Below, one piece after another: positions 7,791-16,447 of a stretch of DNA of 25,848 bases. Source of the DNA: Candidatus Bathyarchaeota archaeon (GTDB lineage: Archaea; Thermoproteota; Bathyarchaeia; TCS64); assembly GCA_014729945.1 (NCBI GenBank), contig WJJC01000049.1, forward strand, positions 1-25,848, in the 5' to 3' direction. How positions within the stretch are numbered: the first letter of the stretch is position 1; every line of letters starts with the position of its first letter. The notes below the pieces were generated by a model. The model was not told where the DNA came from. It saw only the letters and a list, made by a program, of their open reading frames with translations, and made no database searches. The translations under genes were made by a program, and so were the position numbers.

Positions 7791-8533
7791 ATCATCCTTC
7801 AACACCCATACCGGCTAGACTGATCAGTAGACCCAACAGGTTTCTTGGAGTTGTGGAACTAGACGGTAAACCAGTGGAGTGCTTCATACCTAACCCGGGG
7901 AGGATGAATGAATTCATGATACCGGGTACAACTGTTTACCTGATACATAAACCGGGGAAACAAAGGAAGACAGACTATGATCTCACCTTGGTCCAGTACA
8001 AGGACAAATTGGTGAGCATAGACAGCAGACTACCTAACCATATGCTAAGAGAGGCGATAAAGATGAATAAGCTCCCAGAGTTTAAAGGATACAGCGTTAC
8101 GCGAACTGAGCCCACATTCCATGATAGCAGACTAGACCTGCTATTAAACAAGGGAAACAACCAGATATTCGTTGAGGCGAAAAGCTGTACATTGGTCGAG
8201 CAGGGCACTGCTTTATTCCCAGACGCGCCCACGAAAAGAGGAGCACGACATATGGGTACACTAATCCATGCATTGAATCAGGGTAGAGCCGCCGTCTGTT
8301 TCATAGTTCAGAGAGATGACGCGGAGGAGTGGAGACCACATAAAGAGATGGACCCAGATTTTACATATGCCATCATAGAAGCCGTAAGACAAGGGGTAGA
8401 AGCCTACGCATACCGTTGTCACATCACCCTGCAAGAAGCAAGAATATCCCAACGCATTCCAGTAAACCTAGAAAAACACCCAAAACAAATAGAGAAAACC
8501 AAAAAAAAGCCCACTAAGCCAAAGAAAGCCTAA
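7787..8533 (+). CDS. sfsA: SfsA family nuclease-like protein
   Basis: A 248-residue SfsA protein, recognised by RFLGVVELDG near the N-terminus, CFIPNPGRMNEFM, SIDSRLPNHMLREAI, SRLDLLL, then FVEAKSCTLVEQGTALFPDAPTKRGARHMGTL and FIVQRDDAEEWRP with DPDFTYAI. The family was named for sugar-fermentation stimulation in E. coli. It contains an OB-like N-terminal part and a PD-(D/E)xK-like fold whose SRLD, E and K residues (EAK) are all present here; the physiological role remains unclear. An added lysine/proline-rich tail of about 20 residues (KKKPTKPKK) could bind nucleic acid. It overlaps the phosphatase gene by 4 bp. Confidence 0.88.
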   Translation: MNHPSTPIPARLISRPNRFLGVVELDGKPVECFIPNPGRMNEFMIPGTTVYLIHKPGKQRKTDYDLTLVQYKDKLVSIDSRLPNHMLREAIKMNKLPEFKGYSVTRTEPTFHDSRLDLLLNKGNNQIFVEAKSCTLVEQGTALFPDAPTKRGARHMGTLIHALNQGRAAVCFIVQRDDAEEWRPHKEMDPDFTYAIIEAVRQGVEAYAYRCHITLQEARISQRIPVNLEKHPKQIEKTKKKPTKPKKA

Positions 8534-8566
8534 AACAGCTTAAACAGGCAACAAGCAGCGGATGAG

Positions 8567-8574
8567 TTTTTAAG
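8567..8574 (+). promoter_or_regulatory. TATA-like box of the aIF1A-top6A operon
   Basis: TTTTTAAG lies about 41 bp before the aIF1A ATG, giving an expected start near 8598 and a short leader. It is the only clear promoter candidate before the five tightly packed genes that follow. Confidence 0.4.
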
Positions 8575-8611
8575 CCCCCAAGCGTGTAAGATTCTGCAAA
8601 GAGGCCACTGA

Positions 8612-8920
8612 ATGGGAAAAAAGAAGGTACTTAGTGAGAAAAACCTCAGAAAAATAGTATACCCCAGTGAAAACGATGTAATCGGAATCGTCCAGAAACT
8701 ACTGGGCTTTGACCGTGTACTCGTTAAATGCCAAGACGGCCACGTAAGAACATGCCGCATCAGAGGAAAGATGAAGCGGCGGACCTGGATAAGAGAAGGA
8801 GACGTGGTGTTAGTAAGCCCATGGGAATTCCAGAGTGATGAACGGGGCGAGATCTTCCACCGCTACACTCAGAACCAGGTCGATGACCTCCGTCGAAAAG
8901 GCATCCTTCAAATAGATTAA
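8612..8920 (+). CDS. eif1A: Translation initiation factor aIF1A
   Basis: A 102-residue archaeal homologue of eIF1A. It binds the A site of the small ribosomal subunit during initiation and helps start-codon selection. The S1-like OB fold spans about residues 18-85, with IGIVQKLLGFDRVLVKCQDGH and the basic strand CRIRGKMKRRTWIREGDVVLV. The long eukaryotic acidic C-terminal tail is missing, as is normal for archaea. First gene of the operon, 5 bp before rio1. Confidence 0.93.
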   Translation: MGKKKVLSEKNLRKIVYPSENDVIGIVQKLLGFDRVLVKCQDGHVRTCRIRGKMKRRTWIREGDVVLVSPWEFQSDERGEIFHRYTQNQVDDLRRKGILQID

Positions 8921-8925
8921 AAAAT

Positions 8926-9738
8926 ATGAGAAAGATGTCAAGAAAAAGAGACTTTGAAGAAAAAGGAGACCAGATAGAGAGACAGTACGAAGAAGAAACC
9001 CTCTTCAAGGAAAAAAACAAAGAAGAATTCCAAGTTATTGAAGAGGTCTTTGATAGGCTGACTTTACAGGGTATGCTCAAGCTCTTCAACAGGAGAGTCA
9101 TCGATACGATACATGGCGTCGTTGATGCTGGGAAAGAAGCTAGGGTATACTATGCCACGGATGCAGAAGATCAAGAACTCGCAGTAAAGATCTACTACAC
9201 CCATACAGCGGAATTCAAAAAAGGCATGATGCAGTATATCCAAGGCGATCCCCGCTTCAAGAAAGTACGTAAGAACACACGTAGCATGATATACACTTGG
9301 ACCCAGAAAGAATTCAAGAACCTCCAACTCTGCAAGGAGGCAGACGTTAACAGCCCAAGACCTATTGATTTTATCAGAAACATACTGGTCATGACGTTCA
9401 TAGGAGAAGATGGAGTGTCTGCGCCTCTCCTGAGAGACCTAGAGCCATTAGAGCCTGAGTCATTTTACAGTATGGTTCTAGAGGAGATGCAGAAGATGTG
9501 GCAAAAAGCAGAATTAGCCCACGGTGACCTCAGTGAATATAATATTATGAATCATAATGAAAAACCAGTGATTTTCGATGTCAGCCAAGCCATGCTAACC
9601 AAGCACCCTATGGCACCAATCTTAGTAGAGCGGGATATAAGGAACATTAACAGTTTTTTTAGACGACTTGGGGTTGAGACCCAGAGCCCAGACGAACTTA
9701 AGGAGTGGATTACAGGTGGAACAGAAGACATTTATTAG
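8926..9738 (+). CDS. rio1: RIO1-type atypical serine kinase/ATPase
   Basis: A 270-residue RIO1 kinase, acting in late maturation of the small ribosomal subunit. Visible features are the RIO nucleotide loop GVVDAGKEARVYYA (residues 64-77), ATP-anchoring K88 in LAVKIYY, the flexible-loop region with RFKKVRKNTR, catalytic loop HGDLSEYN (199-206, D201 and N206) and the metal-site IFDVSQ (D218, the residue that is transiently phosphorylated in the family). The first 45 residues are charged and helical. A second Met (residue 4) is an equally possible start. The neighbouring KH gene encodes the likely Dim2/Pno1 partner, matching the eukaryotic pathway in which Rio1 and Pno1 act on pre-40S particles. 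Confidence 0.93.
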   Translation: MRKMSRKRDFEEKGDQIERQYEEETLFKEKNKEEFQVIEEVFDRLTLQGMLKLFNRRVIDTIHGVVDAGKEARVYYATDAEDQELAVKIYYTHTAEFKKGMMQYIQGDPRFKKVRKNTRSMIYTWTQKEFKNLQLCKEADVNSPRPIDFIRNILVMTFIGEDGVSAPLLRDLEPLEPESFYSMVLEEMQKMWQKAELAHGDLSEYNIMNHNEKPVIFDVSQAMLTKHPMAPILVERDIRNINSFFRRLGVETQSPDELKEWITGGTEDIY

Positions 9739-10297
9739 AATTCCGAAGGACAGAGTAGGCGCATTAATCGGACCTAGTGGAAAAACCAAGAGACGCATCG
9801 AGACAACATACAAAGTAGACTTGGAGATTGACAGCGACGCCGGAAATGTCCAGATAACATTGAGCCCAGAACAAGAAGATGTATCTGTACTATTCAGTGC
9901 CCGCAACATAATAAAAGCAATAGGACGCGGATTCACCCCCAATAAGGCGTTCTCACTACTGAACGAAGACTATGATCTATTAATCATAGACTTAGAGGAA
10001 TATGTGGGAAGAAGCAAGAACGCTCAGAGTCGAGTAAAAGGAAGAATCATCGGAAAAGATGGAAAAAGCAGGGCATTAATCGAGGAACTGACTGAGTGTC
10101 TATTGAGTATTTACGGTTCAACTGTAGGCATAATAGGCCCATTCGATAGGACACCAGTAGCAAAAGAGGCAATAGAGATGCTTATCGATGGATCATTCCA
10201 TAAGACAGTATGGAACTATCTATATGCATACCGCCGTAAACTGAAGAAAGAAAGAGGAAAAATATGGTACGAGCCGGTTGAAAAAAAAGGAGAATAA
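9716..10297 (+). CDS. Two-KH-domain RNA-binding protein, Dim2/Pno1 homologue
   Basis: A 193-residue protein with two KH domains. KH1 starts at the N-terminus (FIRIPKDRVGALIGPSGKTKRRIE) and KH2 lies near residues 100-165 (VKGRIIGKDGKSRALIEELT), each with its GxxG loop. Eukaryotic Pno1/Dim2 binds the 3' end of pre-18S rRNA; archaeal homologues are thought to act in 16S maturation. The frame is open from a TTG at 9668, but that start has no Shine-Dalgarno sequence and would overlap rio1 by 71 bp. The GTG at 9716 has AAGGAG at 9700-9705 and places KH1 at the N-terminus as expected, leaving a 23-bp overlap with rio1. Confidence 0.88.
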   Translation: MEQKTFIRIPKDRVGALIGPSGKTKRRIETTYKVDLEIDSDAGNVQITLSPEQEDVSVLFSARNIIKAIGRGFTPNKAFSLLNEDYDLLIIDLEEYVGRSKNAQSRVKGRIIGKDGKSRALIEELTECLLSIYGSTVGIIGPFDRTPVAKEAIEMLIDGSFHKTVWNYLYAYRRKLKKERGKIWYEPVEKKGE

Positions 10298-10300
10298 TTG

Positions 10301-11890
10301 ATGTCACAGACCCAATACCAATCGATAAGCCCCTCAGACTTCTTCTACAGGAATAGAGAGATCGCGGGCTTCAGTAACCCTAGCCGGGCAACCTACACGG
10401 CCGTAAGGGAACTAGTAGAAAATAGCCTAGATGCCGCTGAAGCACGTATGAAACCACCAGATATATTCATACGAATAAGCGAGGTTCCGAACCAGAAGAA
10501 AGCTGACACCAATATCTACAAGCTAAGGGTACAGGACAACGGTACCGGTGTCCCTGAGGATCATATACCCAAGGCATTTGGACAGGTATTCTATGGCAGT
10601 AAATATGAGTTGAAACAGGCAAGAGGGACCTTCGGGCTTGGGGGAACCATGGCAGTGCTATATGGCCAGATCACCACACACAAACCCGTGGAAGTCATCA
10701 GTAGCACCGGGAACGAGATACACGAGTTCCATATGAATATCGATATCCAGAACAATCGTGCCAATATCCTCAAACATAAGGCAAAAGCTAACCCGACAAA
10801 ATGGCAGGGCACAGTTATCGAACTGCAGATGGATGGAGATTATACTCGCATCATGTATAGACTCATCGAGTACCTTAAACAGACAGCTATGGTGGTACCA
10901 TATGCGGATATAACTTACATAGACCCTCGAGGCAGGCTCTACAAGTTTGAGAGAGGAACCACCAAGATACCTCCTCTCCCAGAATCAGTCCTACCTCACC
11001 CCCACGGAGTAGACGTAGAGACCTTTAGACGCCTGATAGCCAACAAGAATGCCAGCAACATGAAAGATTTTATGATGGAGAACTTTCAAGGCGTGGGCAC
11101 AGTTACTGCTGAAAGATTCCTCGAAATGGCCGAGATAAGTGAAAAAACCAATCCCAAGAAGCTATCACCAGAGGACATTGTAAAAATAATCAGAACAACC
11201 AAAGAGTATGATAAATTCGTTAGACCCATCGCCAGCTGCCTGAGCCCAATAGGGGAAGATCTTTTAGAGACAGGTATATCAAAAGAGTTAGCACTTCAGG
11301 AAGAAGGAGACTATATTAAAGTAGTTACTCGCAAACCAAGTACTTACTCCGGATACCCATTCATAGTCGAAGCGGCTGTCGCAACAGGAAAATCAATCCA
11401 GAAAACATTGGGTTCAGGAATCACGCTTTATAGATTTGCTAACCGTATCCCACTTCTCTTTGATGAAAGCAGTGGGGTAATTTGGAAAGCTGCGTACAAA
11501 AACATTAACTGGAAAACCTATAAAGTGGATAAAGACACCCCACTGGTGATCGCTGTACACGTGTGTAGCACCAAGATACCCTACAAGAGCGTAGGCAAAG
11601 AATTCATGGCAGACCAACCTGAGGTTGAAAGAGAAATAACTAACGCCATCAGGGAAGCAGCACGAGGCGTAAGAACATTCATACGTAAAAAGAGCCGAAT
11701 CAAAAGAGAACGGCGAAGACTAAACATATTCACAAAATACTTACCCAAGATTTCAGAGTTCAGCGCAAAACTCGCCGAAGAAGAAAACCCACCGGATATT
11801 ACACCTTTACTGGAAGCAGTGAGCGCCAAACTACCGGAAGTAGAGGAAAAAATAGAGGAGGTACCTAAGATTGCAGAATCAGCAGAGTGA
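10301..11890 (+). CDS. top6B: DNA topoisomerase VI subunit B
   Basis: A 529-residue ATPase subunit of topoisomerase VI, the type IIB enzyme that passes one duplex through another and relaxes or decatenates DNA. The GHKL ATP site shows RELVENSLDAAE (N41), DNGTGVP (D79, G81, G83) and GTFGLGGT (109-116). The middle region (about 225-305) corresponds to the H2TH domain and the rest to the transducer, with a basic stretch RTFIRKKSRIKRERRR before an acidic tail. The length matches the short crenarchaeal form and lacks the C-terminal Ig-like extension of some euryarchaeal proteins. The ATG follows a TTG by one codon and is preceded by AAAGGAGAA, so ATG is preferred. Confidence 0.95.
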   Translation: MSQTQYQSISPSDFFYRNREIAGFSNPSRATYTAVRELVENSLDAAEARMKPPDIFIRISEVPNQKKADTNIYKLRVQDNGTGVPEDHIPKAFGQVFYGSKYELKQARGTFGLGGTMAVLYGQITTHKPVEVISSTGNEIHEFHMNIDIQNNRANILKHKAKANPTKWQGTVIELQMDGDYTRIMYRLIEYLKQTAMVVPYADITYIDPRGRLYKFERGTTKIPPLPESVLPHPHGVDVETFRRLIANKNASNMKDFMMENFQGVGTVTAERFLEMAEISEKTNPKKLSPEDIVKIIRTTKEYDKFVRPIASCLSPIGEDLLETGISKELALQEEGDYIKVVTRKPSTYSGYPFIVEAAVATGKSIQKTLGSGITLYRFANRIPLLFDESSGVIWKAAYKNINWKTYKVDKDTPLVIAVHVCSTKIPYKSVGKEFMADQPEVEREITNAIREAARGVRTFIRKKSRIKRERRRLNIFTKYLPKISEFSAKLAEEENPPDITPLLEAVSAKLPEVEEKIEEVPKIAESAE

Positions 11891-12953
11891 AGCAGAACGT
11901 AGACGACAAGCAATGGAAAAGAGTCTCACACAGATGGGGTCATTAATCTATGAACAGATCGAGAACAGGGAGTTCCCCTGGATACATATGCAAAGCCGAA
12001 GCACGGATAACATACTCTATGACCCAGAAGAAAGACAATATGTCCTCGGCCCACGAATGATTAGAAGACATAGCAGAAACATAAGGCACATAAGACCATT
12101 CACTCAACTCATCTGGACAAGCTGGTTTGCCAAAGAACTGGTGAAACAGAGAAAAACAAGCACACTGAGGGAGGTCTATTACTCTGCTAGAGGTCAAAGA
12201 GACATAGAATACAGCGGCCAGCAAGAGTCAGACAACATAATAACCGACCTAGAAGTAGCTCTCAACAGACCACGAGAGGAATTCAACATCTTCCCAGAGG
12301 AGCGCTCAGCCATATTCGGAGACGTAACCATCGAATATACAGTTCCAGGCTACGAGGGGCGGAGAACCAATCTAACTGACCACCCGGATGGCATAATGAT
12401 TGGACCAGCAGTTACCAGCGCAGAGTTCATCGAGACAAGTGCAGACAAGGTGTTGGTTATAGAGAAGGGCGCCATGTTCACGAGACTGGTTGAGGAGCAG
12501 GCGCACGAGAAATTCAACGCCATTTTGATTCACACAGCAGGTCAGAGCCCCAGAGCAACTAGAGGCATCATAAACAAGCTAAACCATGAACACAAACTAC
12601 CCGTCTATATATTTACAGACGGTGACCCATGGGGAATACACATCGCCATGGTAATAATCAGCGGCTCAGCCAACGCGGCTCACCTACGTGGATTAACCAC
12701 TCCGGACGCAGAGTGGATCGGTGTATGGGGCACGGATGTTGTGGACTATAAGCTTCCTACAGAGCCCTGCTCAGACTATGATATGAAAAGGCTCCACGAG
12801 TTGAAGGAAGATCCCAGATACGTAGATGACATATGGCAACGAGAGCTAGATATATTCATAGACTTGGAGCGTAAGGCGGAACTAGAGGCATTCAGCCGAT
12901 ACGGTCTCACATACATCGTAGATGAGTACCTTCCTGCCAAACTGGAAGAGTAA
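11871..12953 (+). CDS. top6A: DNA topoisomerase VI subunit A (Spo11-like)
   Basis: A 360-residue DNA-cleaving subunit, homologous to Spo11. The 5Y-CAP domain carries the nucleophile in LREVYYSARG (Y104 is the likely catalytic tyrosine, Y103 its neighbour), and the Toprim domain carries VIEKGAMF (E198) and FTDGDPWG (D250, D252) for Mg2+. The start is TTG at 11871, strongly supported by GAGGAGGT at 11855-11862, 8 nt upstream; an ATG 14 codons further in is the alternative. The gene overlaps the end of top6B by 20 bp, so translation is probably coupled and the subunits made in equal amounts for the A2B2 complex. Confidence 0.95.
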   Translation: MQNQQSEAERRRQAMEKSLTQMGSLIYEQIENREFPWIHMQSRSTDNILYDPEERQYVLGPRMIRRHSRNIRHIRPFTQLIWTSWFAKELVKQRKTSTLREVYYSARGQRDIEYSGQQESDNIITDLEVALNRPREEFNIFPEERSAIFGDVTIEYTVPGYEGRRTNLTDHPDGIMIGPAVTSAEFIETSADKVLVIEKGAMFTRLVEEQAHEKFNAILIHTAGQSPRATRGIINKLNHEHKLPVYIFTDGDPWGIHIAMVIISGSANAAHLRGLTTPDAEWIGVWGTDVVDYKLPTEPCSDYDMKRLHELKEDPRYVDDIWQRELDIFIDLERKAELEAFSRYGLTYIVDEYLPAKLEE

Positions 12954-12992
12954 TCATTTTAACCCCATTATACACAAAATGAGTGAAAGCCA

Positions 12993-13190
12993 ATGGTCGA
13001 TCTCCCTAAACTGGACCTAACAGGATTTACCACGGTACTCGCGGGATTCATTCTACTCGCAACCGGATTACTATTGTACTTGAACACAATGAACACTAGC
13101 CCGGGCATAATTAACCCCGGGATACTCAAGATACTGGGAGTTTGTACAGCACTTGTTGGTGTCTTTTTACTAATCTCAAAGGATGAATAA
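12993..13190 (+). CDS. Small two-helix membrane protein (unrecognised)
   Basis: A 65-residue protein with two hydrophobic segments, about residues 12-31 (TTVLAGFILLATGLLLYL) and 45-62 (ILKILGVCTALVGVFLLI), joined by a short Pro/Gly-containing loop; both ends are charged and short. No family recognised. It starts 39 bp after top6A, with a TATA-like CATTTTAAC at about 12956-12964, and ends 2 bp before the next gene, so it probably belongs to the nucleotide-sugar operon. It may serve surface-glycan assembly, but this rests on position only. Confidence 0.6.
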   Translation: MVDLPKLDLTGFTTVLAGFILLATGLLLYLNTMNTSPGIINPGILKILGVCTALVGVFLLISKDE

Positions 13191-13192
13191 AC

Positions 13193-13942
13193 ATGGCTGT
13201 AAAGGGTATGGTGATGGCAGGTGGAATGGGAACAAGGTTCAGACCTCTGACAAATTATCTGCAGAAATGTATGATCCCAATAGGTGATCAGGAGAAACCC
13301 ATACTCGAATACATAATCAGATTATACAAACATCATGAAATCAAAGACCTAATGCTACTGGTGGGCTACAGGCATCTACAGATAAAGAACTATTTTGACC
13401 ATGGAGAGAGATTCGGAGTCAACATCACCTACGTAGAAGATAAACCTGGCTGGAAGGGAAGCGCAAACGCTATTCTTAACGCATATAACGAGGGCGCTTT
13501 CAGTAAAGAGGATACACTGGTAGTATACTACGGTGACATCGTAAGCAACGTCAACCTGAAGGAGCTACTAAGCCAGCATGAAAAGACTGGGGCGCAAGCC
13601 ACAATTGCGCTCACTACGGGGTTGAAGATCAATGAAGGAACAGCAAACGTAGAAGGCGACTGGATTTCAGACTTTAAAGAAAAGCCTAGACTTGATACAA
13701 AGGCAAGTATAGGTATACTAGTTCTAGAAGGCTCCGTTGTGGAGGATATGCAGGAGCTTCATGAAGCGGGACAATTCCCCAGCTTCGATCTCATGGGAGA
13801 CGTTGTTCAGTACCTAGTGGAGCAGAAACAGAGCGTCGCAGCTTATCTCACCAACGCTTTCTGGTACGATGTCGGGTCCATAGAACGTTACGAGAGACTA
13901 AGCAATGAAAGGATAAGCGAGGAACTGGGCTTCCTACTCTAG
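13193..13942 (+). CDS. Sugar-phosphate nucleotidyltransferase
   Basis: A 249-residue nucleotidyltransferase of the glucose-1-phosphate thymidylyl/uridylyl or mannose-1-phosphate guanylyl type, which makes NDP-sugars from NTP and sugar-1-phosphate. The N-terminal MAGGMGTRFRPLT signature is present (residues 8-20), with the substrate lysine in LQKCMIPIG and metal aspartate in VVYYGDIVSNVN. The segment KGSANAILNA stands where most members have GTAGAL. There is no C-terminal left-handed beta-helix, so it is a single-domain enzyme ending with FWYDVGSIERYERLSNE. The ATG lies 2 bp after the small membrane protein gene. Which sugar and base are used cannot be decided. Confidence 0.82.
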   Translation: MAVKGMVMAGGMGTRFRPLTNYLQKCMIPIGDQEKPILEYIIRLYKHHEIKDLMLLVGYRHLQIKNYFDHGERFGVNITYVEDKPGWKGSANAILNAYNEGAFSKEDTLVVYYGDIVSNVNLKELLSQHEKTGAQATIALTTGLKINEGTANVEGDWISDFKEKPRLDTKASIGILVLEGSVVEDMQELHEAGQFPSFDLMGDVVQYLVEQKQSVAAYLTNAFWYDVGSIERYERLSNERISEELGFLL

Positions 13943-13947
13943 CATTC

Positions 13948-13966
13948 GATAGATTCTTATTCTATC
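13948..13966. repeat. 6-bp inverted repeat between nucleotidyltransferase genes
   Basis: GATAGA at 13948-13953 and TCTATC at 13961-13966 flank a 7-nt AT-rich loop in the 48-bp gap between the two pyrophosphorylase genes. It could be a weak hairpin limiting read-through or a regulator site; there is no strong T-tract after it. Confidence 0.3.
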
Positions 13967-13990
13967 TACGAACGTATCAAGCGAGCGAGA

Positions 13991-15082
13991 TTGTTAAAGA
14001 CCCTAGTCCTTGCAGGAGGATTTGGCACTCGGCTCAGACCCCTGAGCTGCAGTCGACCCAAAGCACTTTTCCCAATCGCCAACAAGCCACTGATAGACTA
14101 TACCCTAGAATCTCTGAGTGAGGCAGGCGTAGAAACCGTTGTAATGGCGGTCTATTATATGGCTGAGTCACTTGTCCGATATCTAGGCCCCACCAAATAT
14201 GAGTTGGGAATACTATATTCACGTGAACAACGCCCACTAGGCACTGGTGGTCCCGTATTAAAAGCGAAGGAAATGCTTAATGACTCAAAATTTATGGTAA
14301 TGAACGGAGATCTATTAACAGACTTTGATTTCAAACGCTTACTCAACTACCACGAGGAGAAAGGAGGAATAGCCACTGTGGCCTTAACACAGGTCGAGGA
14401 CCCCTACAAGTATGGCTCAGTTGAACTGGACTGGGAAGGAAGAATAATTAGATTCGTTGAGAAACCGGAATACGGAAAGGCCCCGAGCAACCTAATCAAC
14501 GCAGGCATTTACATATTTGAGCCAGAGATATTCGATTACATACCAGCAGGAAAAAAGGTCAGAATCGAGACAGAAGTATTCCCAAAACTAGTAGAAGAGC
14601 AACAAATATATGGGTTTGAAACTCACGGATTCTGGCTGGATATTGGTGAACCAGAGGATTATCTTGAAGCAAACGCAGCAGTTCTCTCACGACAGCGAAG
14701 TGTCATAAATCCTGACTCAGTTCAGATACATGAAAGCGCTTCAATTGAAGGCCCATGTAACTTTGGGGAAGATATCATTATCGGAGAGGACTCAAGGATT
14801 GGCCCAAATGTATCAATAGCTGATAACGTTCACATAGGTAAAGGATGCCGCATAGAGAACAGTATCATATTCGCAGGAGCAGTCATAAATGACTATAGCA
14901 GTGTAAGGAGTGCTATATTAGGCGAGAACAGCGTACTTGACCGCTGGGTCAAGATAGAATCAGGAAGTTTAATCGGGGACTTCACCCAGATAGCGGACGG
15001 AGTCACTATAACTGAGGGTGTAAGCATCTGCCCAAGCAAGAGCATAGATGAAAGCATATTAGAACCAAAGCAGGTGATGTAA
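13991..15082 (+). CDS. Mannose-1-phosphate guanylyltransferase-like pyrophosphorylase with beta-helix
   Basis: A 363-residue two-domain enzyme. The N-terminal nucleotidyltransferase (residues 1-230) has VLAGGFGTRLRPLSCSRPKA, LGTGGPVLKA, MNGDLLTDFD, NAGIYIFEPEIF and FWLDIGEPEDYLEAN. From about residue 240 a run of hexapeptide repeats (IEGPCNFGEDIIIGEDSRIG and onward) forms a left-handed beta-helix. This layout occurs in archaeal GDP-mannose pyrophosphorylases and in GlmU-like proteins with an acetyltransferase helix; the helix here is short and may be structural. The start is TTG, fixed by the nucleotidyltransferase motif beginning at residue 3. The phosphohexomutase follows without a gap. Confidence 0.85.
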   Translation: MLKTLVLAGGFGTRLRPLSCSRPKALFPIANKPLIDYTLESLSEAGVETVVMAVYYMAESLVRYLGPTKYELGILYSREQRPLGTGGPVLKAKEMLNDSKFMVMNGDLLTDFDFKRLLNYHEEKGGIATVALTQVEDPYKYGSVELDWEGRIIRFVEKPEYGKAPSNLINAGIYIFEPEIFDYIPAGKKVRIETEVFPKLVEEQQIYGFETHGFWLDIGEPEDYLEANAAVLSRQRSVINPDSVQIHESASIEGPCNFGEDIIIGEDSRIGPNVSIADNVHIGKGCRIENSIIFAGAVINDYSSVRSAILGENSVLDRWVKIESGSLIGDFTQIADGVTITEGVSICPSKSIDESILEPKQVM

Positions 15083-16447
15083 TTGGGTAAACTATTCGGC
15101 TCCAATGGAGTCAGAGGAGTAGTAAACCAGGATTTCACTATTGAATTAGCTTCAACTATAGCCTCCTCGGCTGGAAGCCTACTTGGAAAGGAGATAGCGG
15201 TAGGCAGAGATGGTAGAATTACTAGCCCCATGTTTCGGGACGTTGTTGTCAGCGCTTTACTGAGCATAGGGTGTAATGTTCATGACTTCGGGGTCATCAC
15301 AACCCCGGCACTACAGTATATGATAAGCAGAAGCGACTTTATTGGGGGGGTTATGGTTACTGCAAGCCATAATCCACCAGAGTTCAATGGAGTAAAGATA
15401 CTTTACGGCGATGGCGTTGAGATACCCAAAAATCTGGAAGCTGAGATCGAGGAACTCGTGAATAAGGGTGGACCATCCAAATGTGATTGGGATCAAGTTG
15501 GGAAAGTATTCTACCATGACTATGTTGAGGAGTATACCGATGGCGTAATGAGCCAAGTTGACCATGAAGCCATACGAGAAAAAGGACTTTCTGTAGCCCT
15601 CGACCTCGGGAACGGAGCAGCGGTACTCACAGCACCAATACTGGCAGGCAAACTAGGATGCAAGGTTTACACCATTAACGCTGAGATAGATGGAGAATTC
15701 CCGGGAAGAGGCTCAGAGCCAACTCCAAGTAATCTAACTGACTTGAAAAACTTGATCAAAGCCACAGACGCAGATCTGGGAATCGGATTTGACGGAGACG
15801 GGGACAGATCAATAATCATAGACGAGAACGCAGAAGCCGTATGGGGAGATAAGACACTAAGTCTCGTTGCCCAAGAATATCTCAAAAAGCATCCAGGTGA
15901 AACAATAGTGACAGCGATTAGCAGTTCACCCAGTCTAGAAAAAGTTGTGTCTAGATATGAAGGAAAGGTTCACTGGACCAAGGTGGGGAGCGTGCTGGTA
16001 AGCAGGGCTATGGTGAACAAAGGATATCAATTGGGGGGAGAAGAGAATGGTGGAATAATGTATGGCCCACTTCTACCGGTGAGAGATGGTTGTATGACGA
16101 TGGCCCTAATGCTAAACTATATTGCCACAAGAGAAAAGAGGCTTAGTGAATTAATAGCCGAACAACCGCACCACATCAAGGAAAAAGAGAAAACACCATG
16201 CCCCAATGAACTCAAGGAAGAAACACTGAAAAAACTGATAAAAATGGTTGAAGCTACCGAGATTAACACAATGGATGGAGTGAAGATCATGTACGAGGAT
16301 GAAAGCTGGGTTCTCTTCAGGCCAAGCGGTACAGAACCCATATTCAGGATATACGCTGAATCAAATACCCCTGAACGCACGAAAGAACTGGTTGAAAAAC
16401 ATAAAAAACTTGTAAAAAAGGTTGTCCAAGAGCTCAGCGCTGCATAG
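15083..16447 (+). CDS. glmM: Phosphoglucosamine/phosphomannomutase
   Basis: A 454-residue alpha-D-phosphohexomutase supplying sugar-1-phosphates for the neighbouring pyrophosphorylases. Motifs in order are the phosphoserine loop TASHNPPEFNG (S95), the Mg2+ loop DGDGDR (237-242), the sugar-specificity loop GEENGG (319-324) and the phosphate-binding loop RPSGTEP (413-419). The N-terminal LFGSNGVRG is typical of archaeal GlmM/ManB proteins, whose substrates (glucosamine, mannose, glucose phosphates) overlap, so the symbol is a best guess. The TTG start touches the preceding stop (TAA at 15080-15082) and has AGGTGAT at 15072-15078. The 3' end overlaps the convergent tpiA gene by 14 bp. Confidence 0.88.
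   Translation: MGKLFGSNGVRGVVNQDFTIELASTIASSAGSLLGKEIAVGRDGRITSPMFRDVVVSALLSIGCNVHDFGVITTPALQYMISRSDFIGGVMVTASHNPPEFNGVKILYGDGVEIPKNLEAEIEELVNKGGPSKCDWDQVGKVFYHDYVEEYTDGVMSQVDHEAIREKGLSVALDLGNGAAVLTAPILAGKLGCKVYTINAEIDGEFPGRGSEPTPSNLTDLKNLIKATDADLGIGFDGDGDRSIIIDENAEAVWGDKTLSLVAQEYLKKHPGETIVTAISSSPSLEKVVSRYEGKVHWTKVGSVLVSRAMVNKGYQLGGEENGGIMYGPLLPVRDGCMTMALMLNYIATREKRLSELIAEQPHHIKEKEKTPCPNELKEETLKKLIKMVEATEINTMDGVKIMYEDESWVLFRPSGTEPIFRIYAESNTPERTKELVEKHKKLVKKVVQELSAA

Noticed and set aside
9668..9715. Upstream TTG extension of the KH protein
   Set aside because: No Shine-Dalgarno sequence, 71-bp overlap with rio1, and the added residues precede the normal KH1 start; the GTG at 9716 has AAGGAG upstream.
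12979..13020. 13-codon frame MSESQWSISLNWT before the small membrane protein
   Set aside because: Too short and overlaps the membrane protein start in another frame; no ribosome-binding site or conservation evidence.
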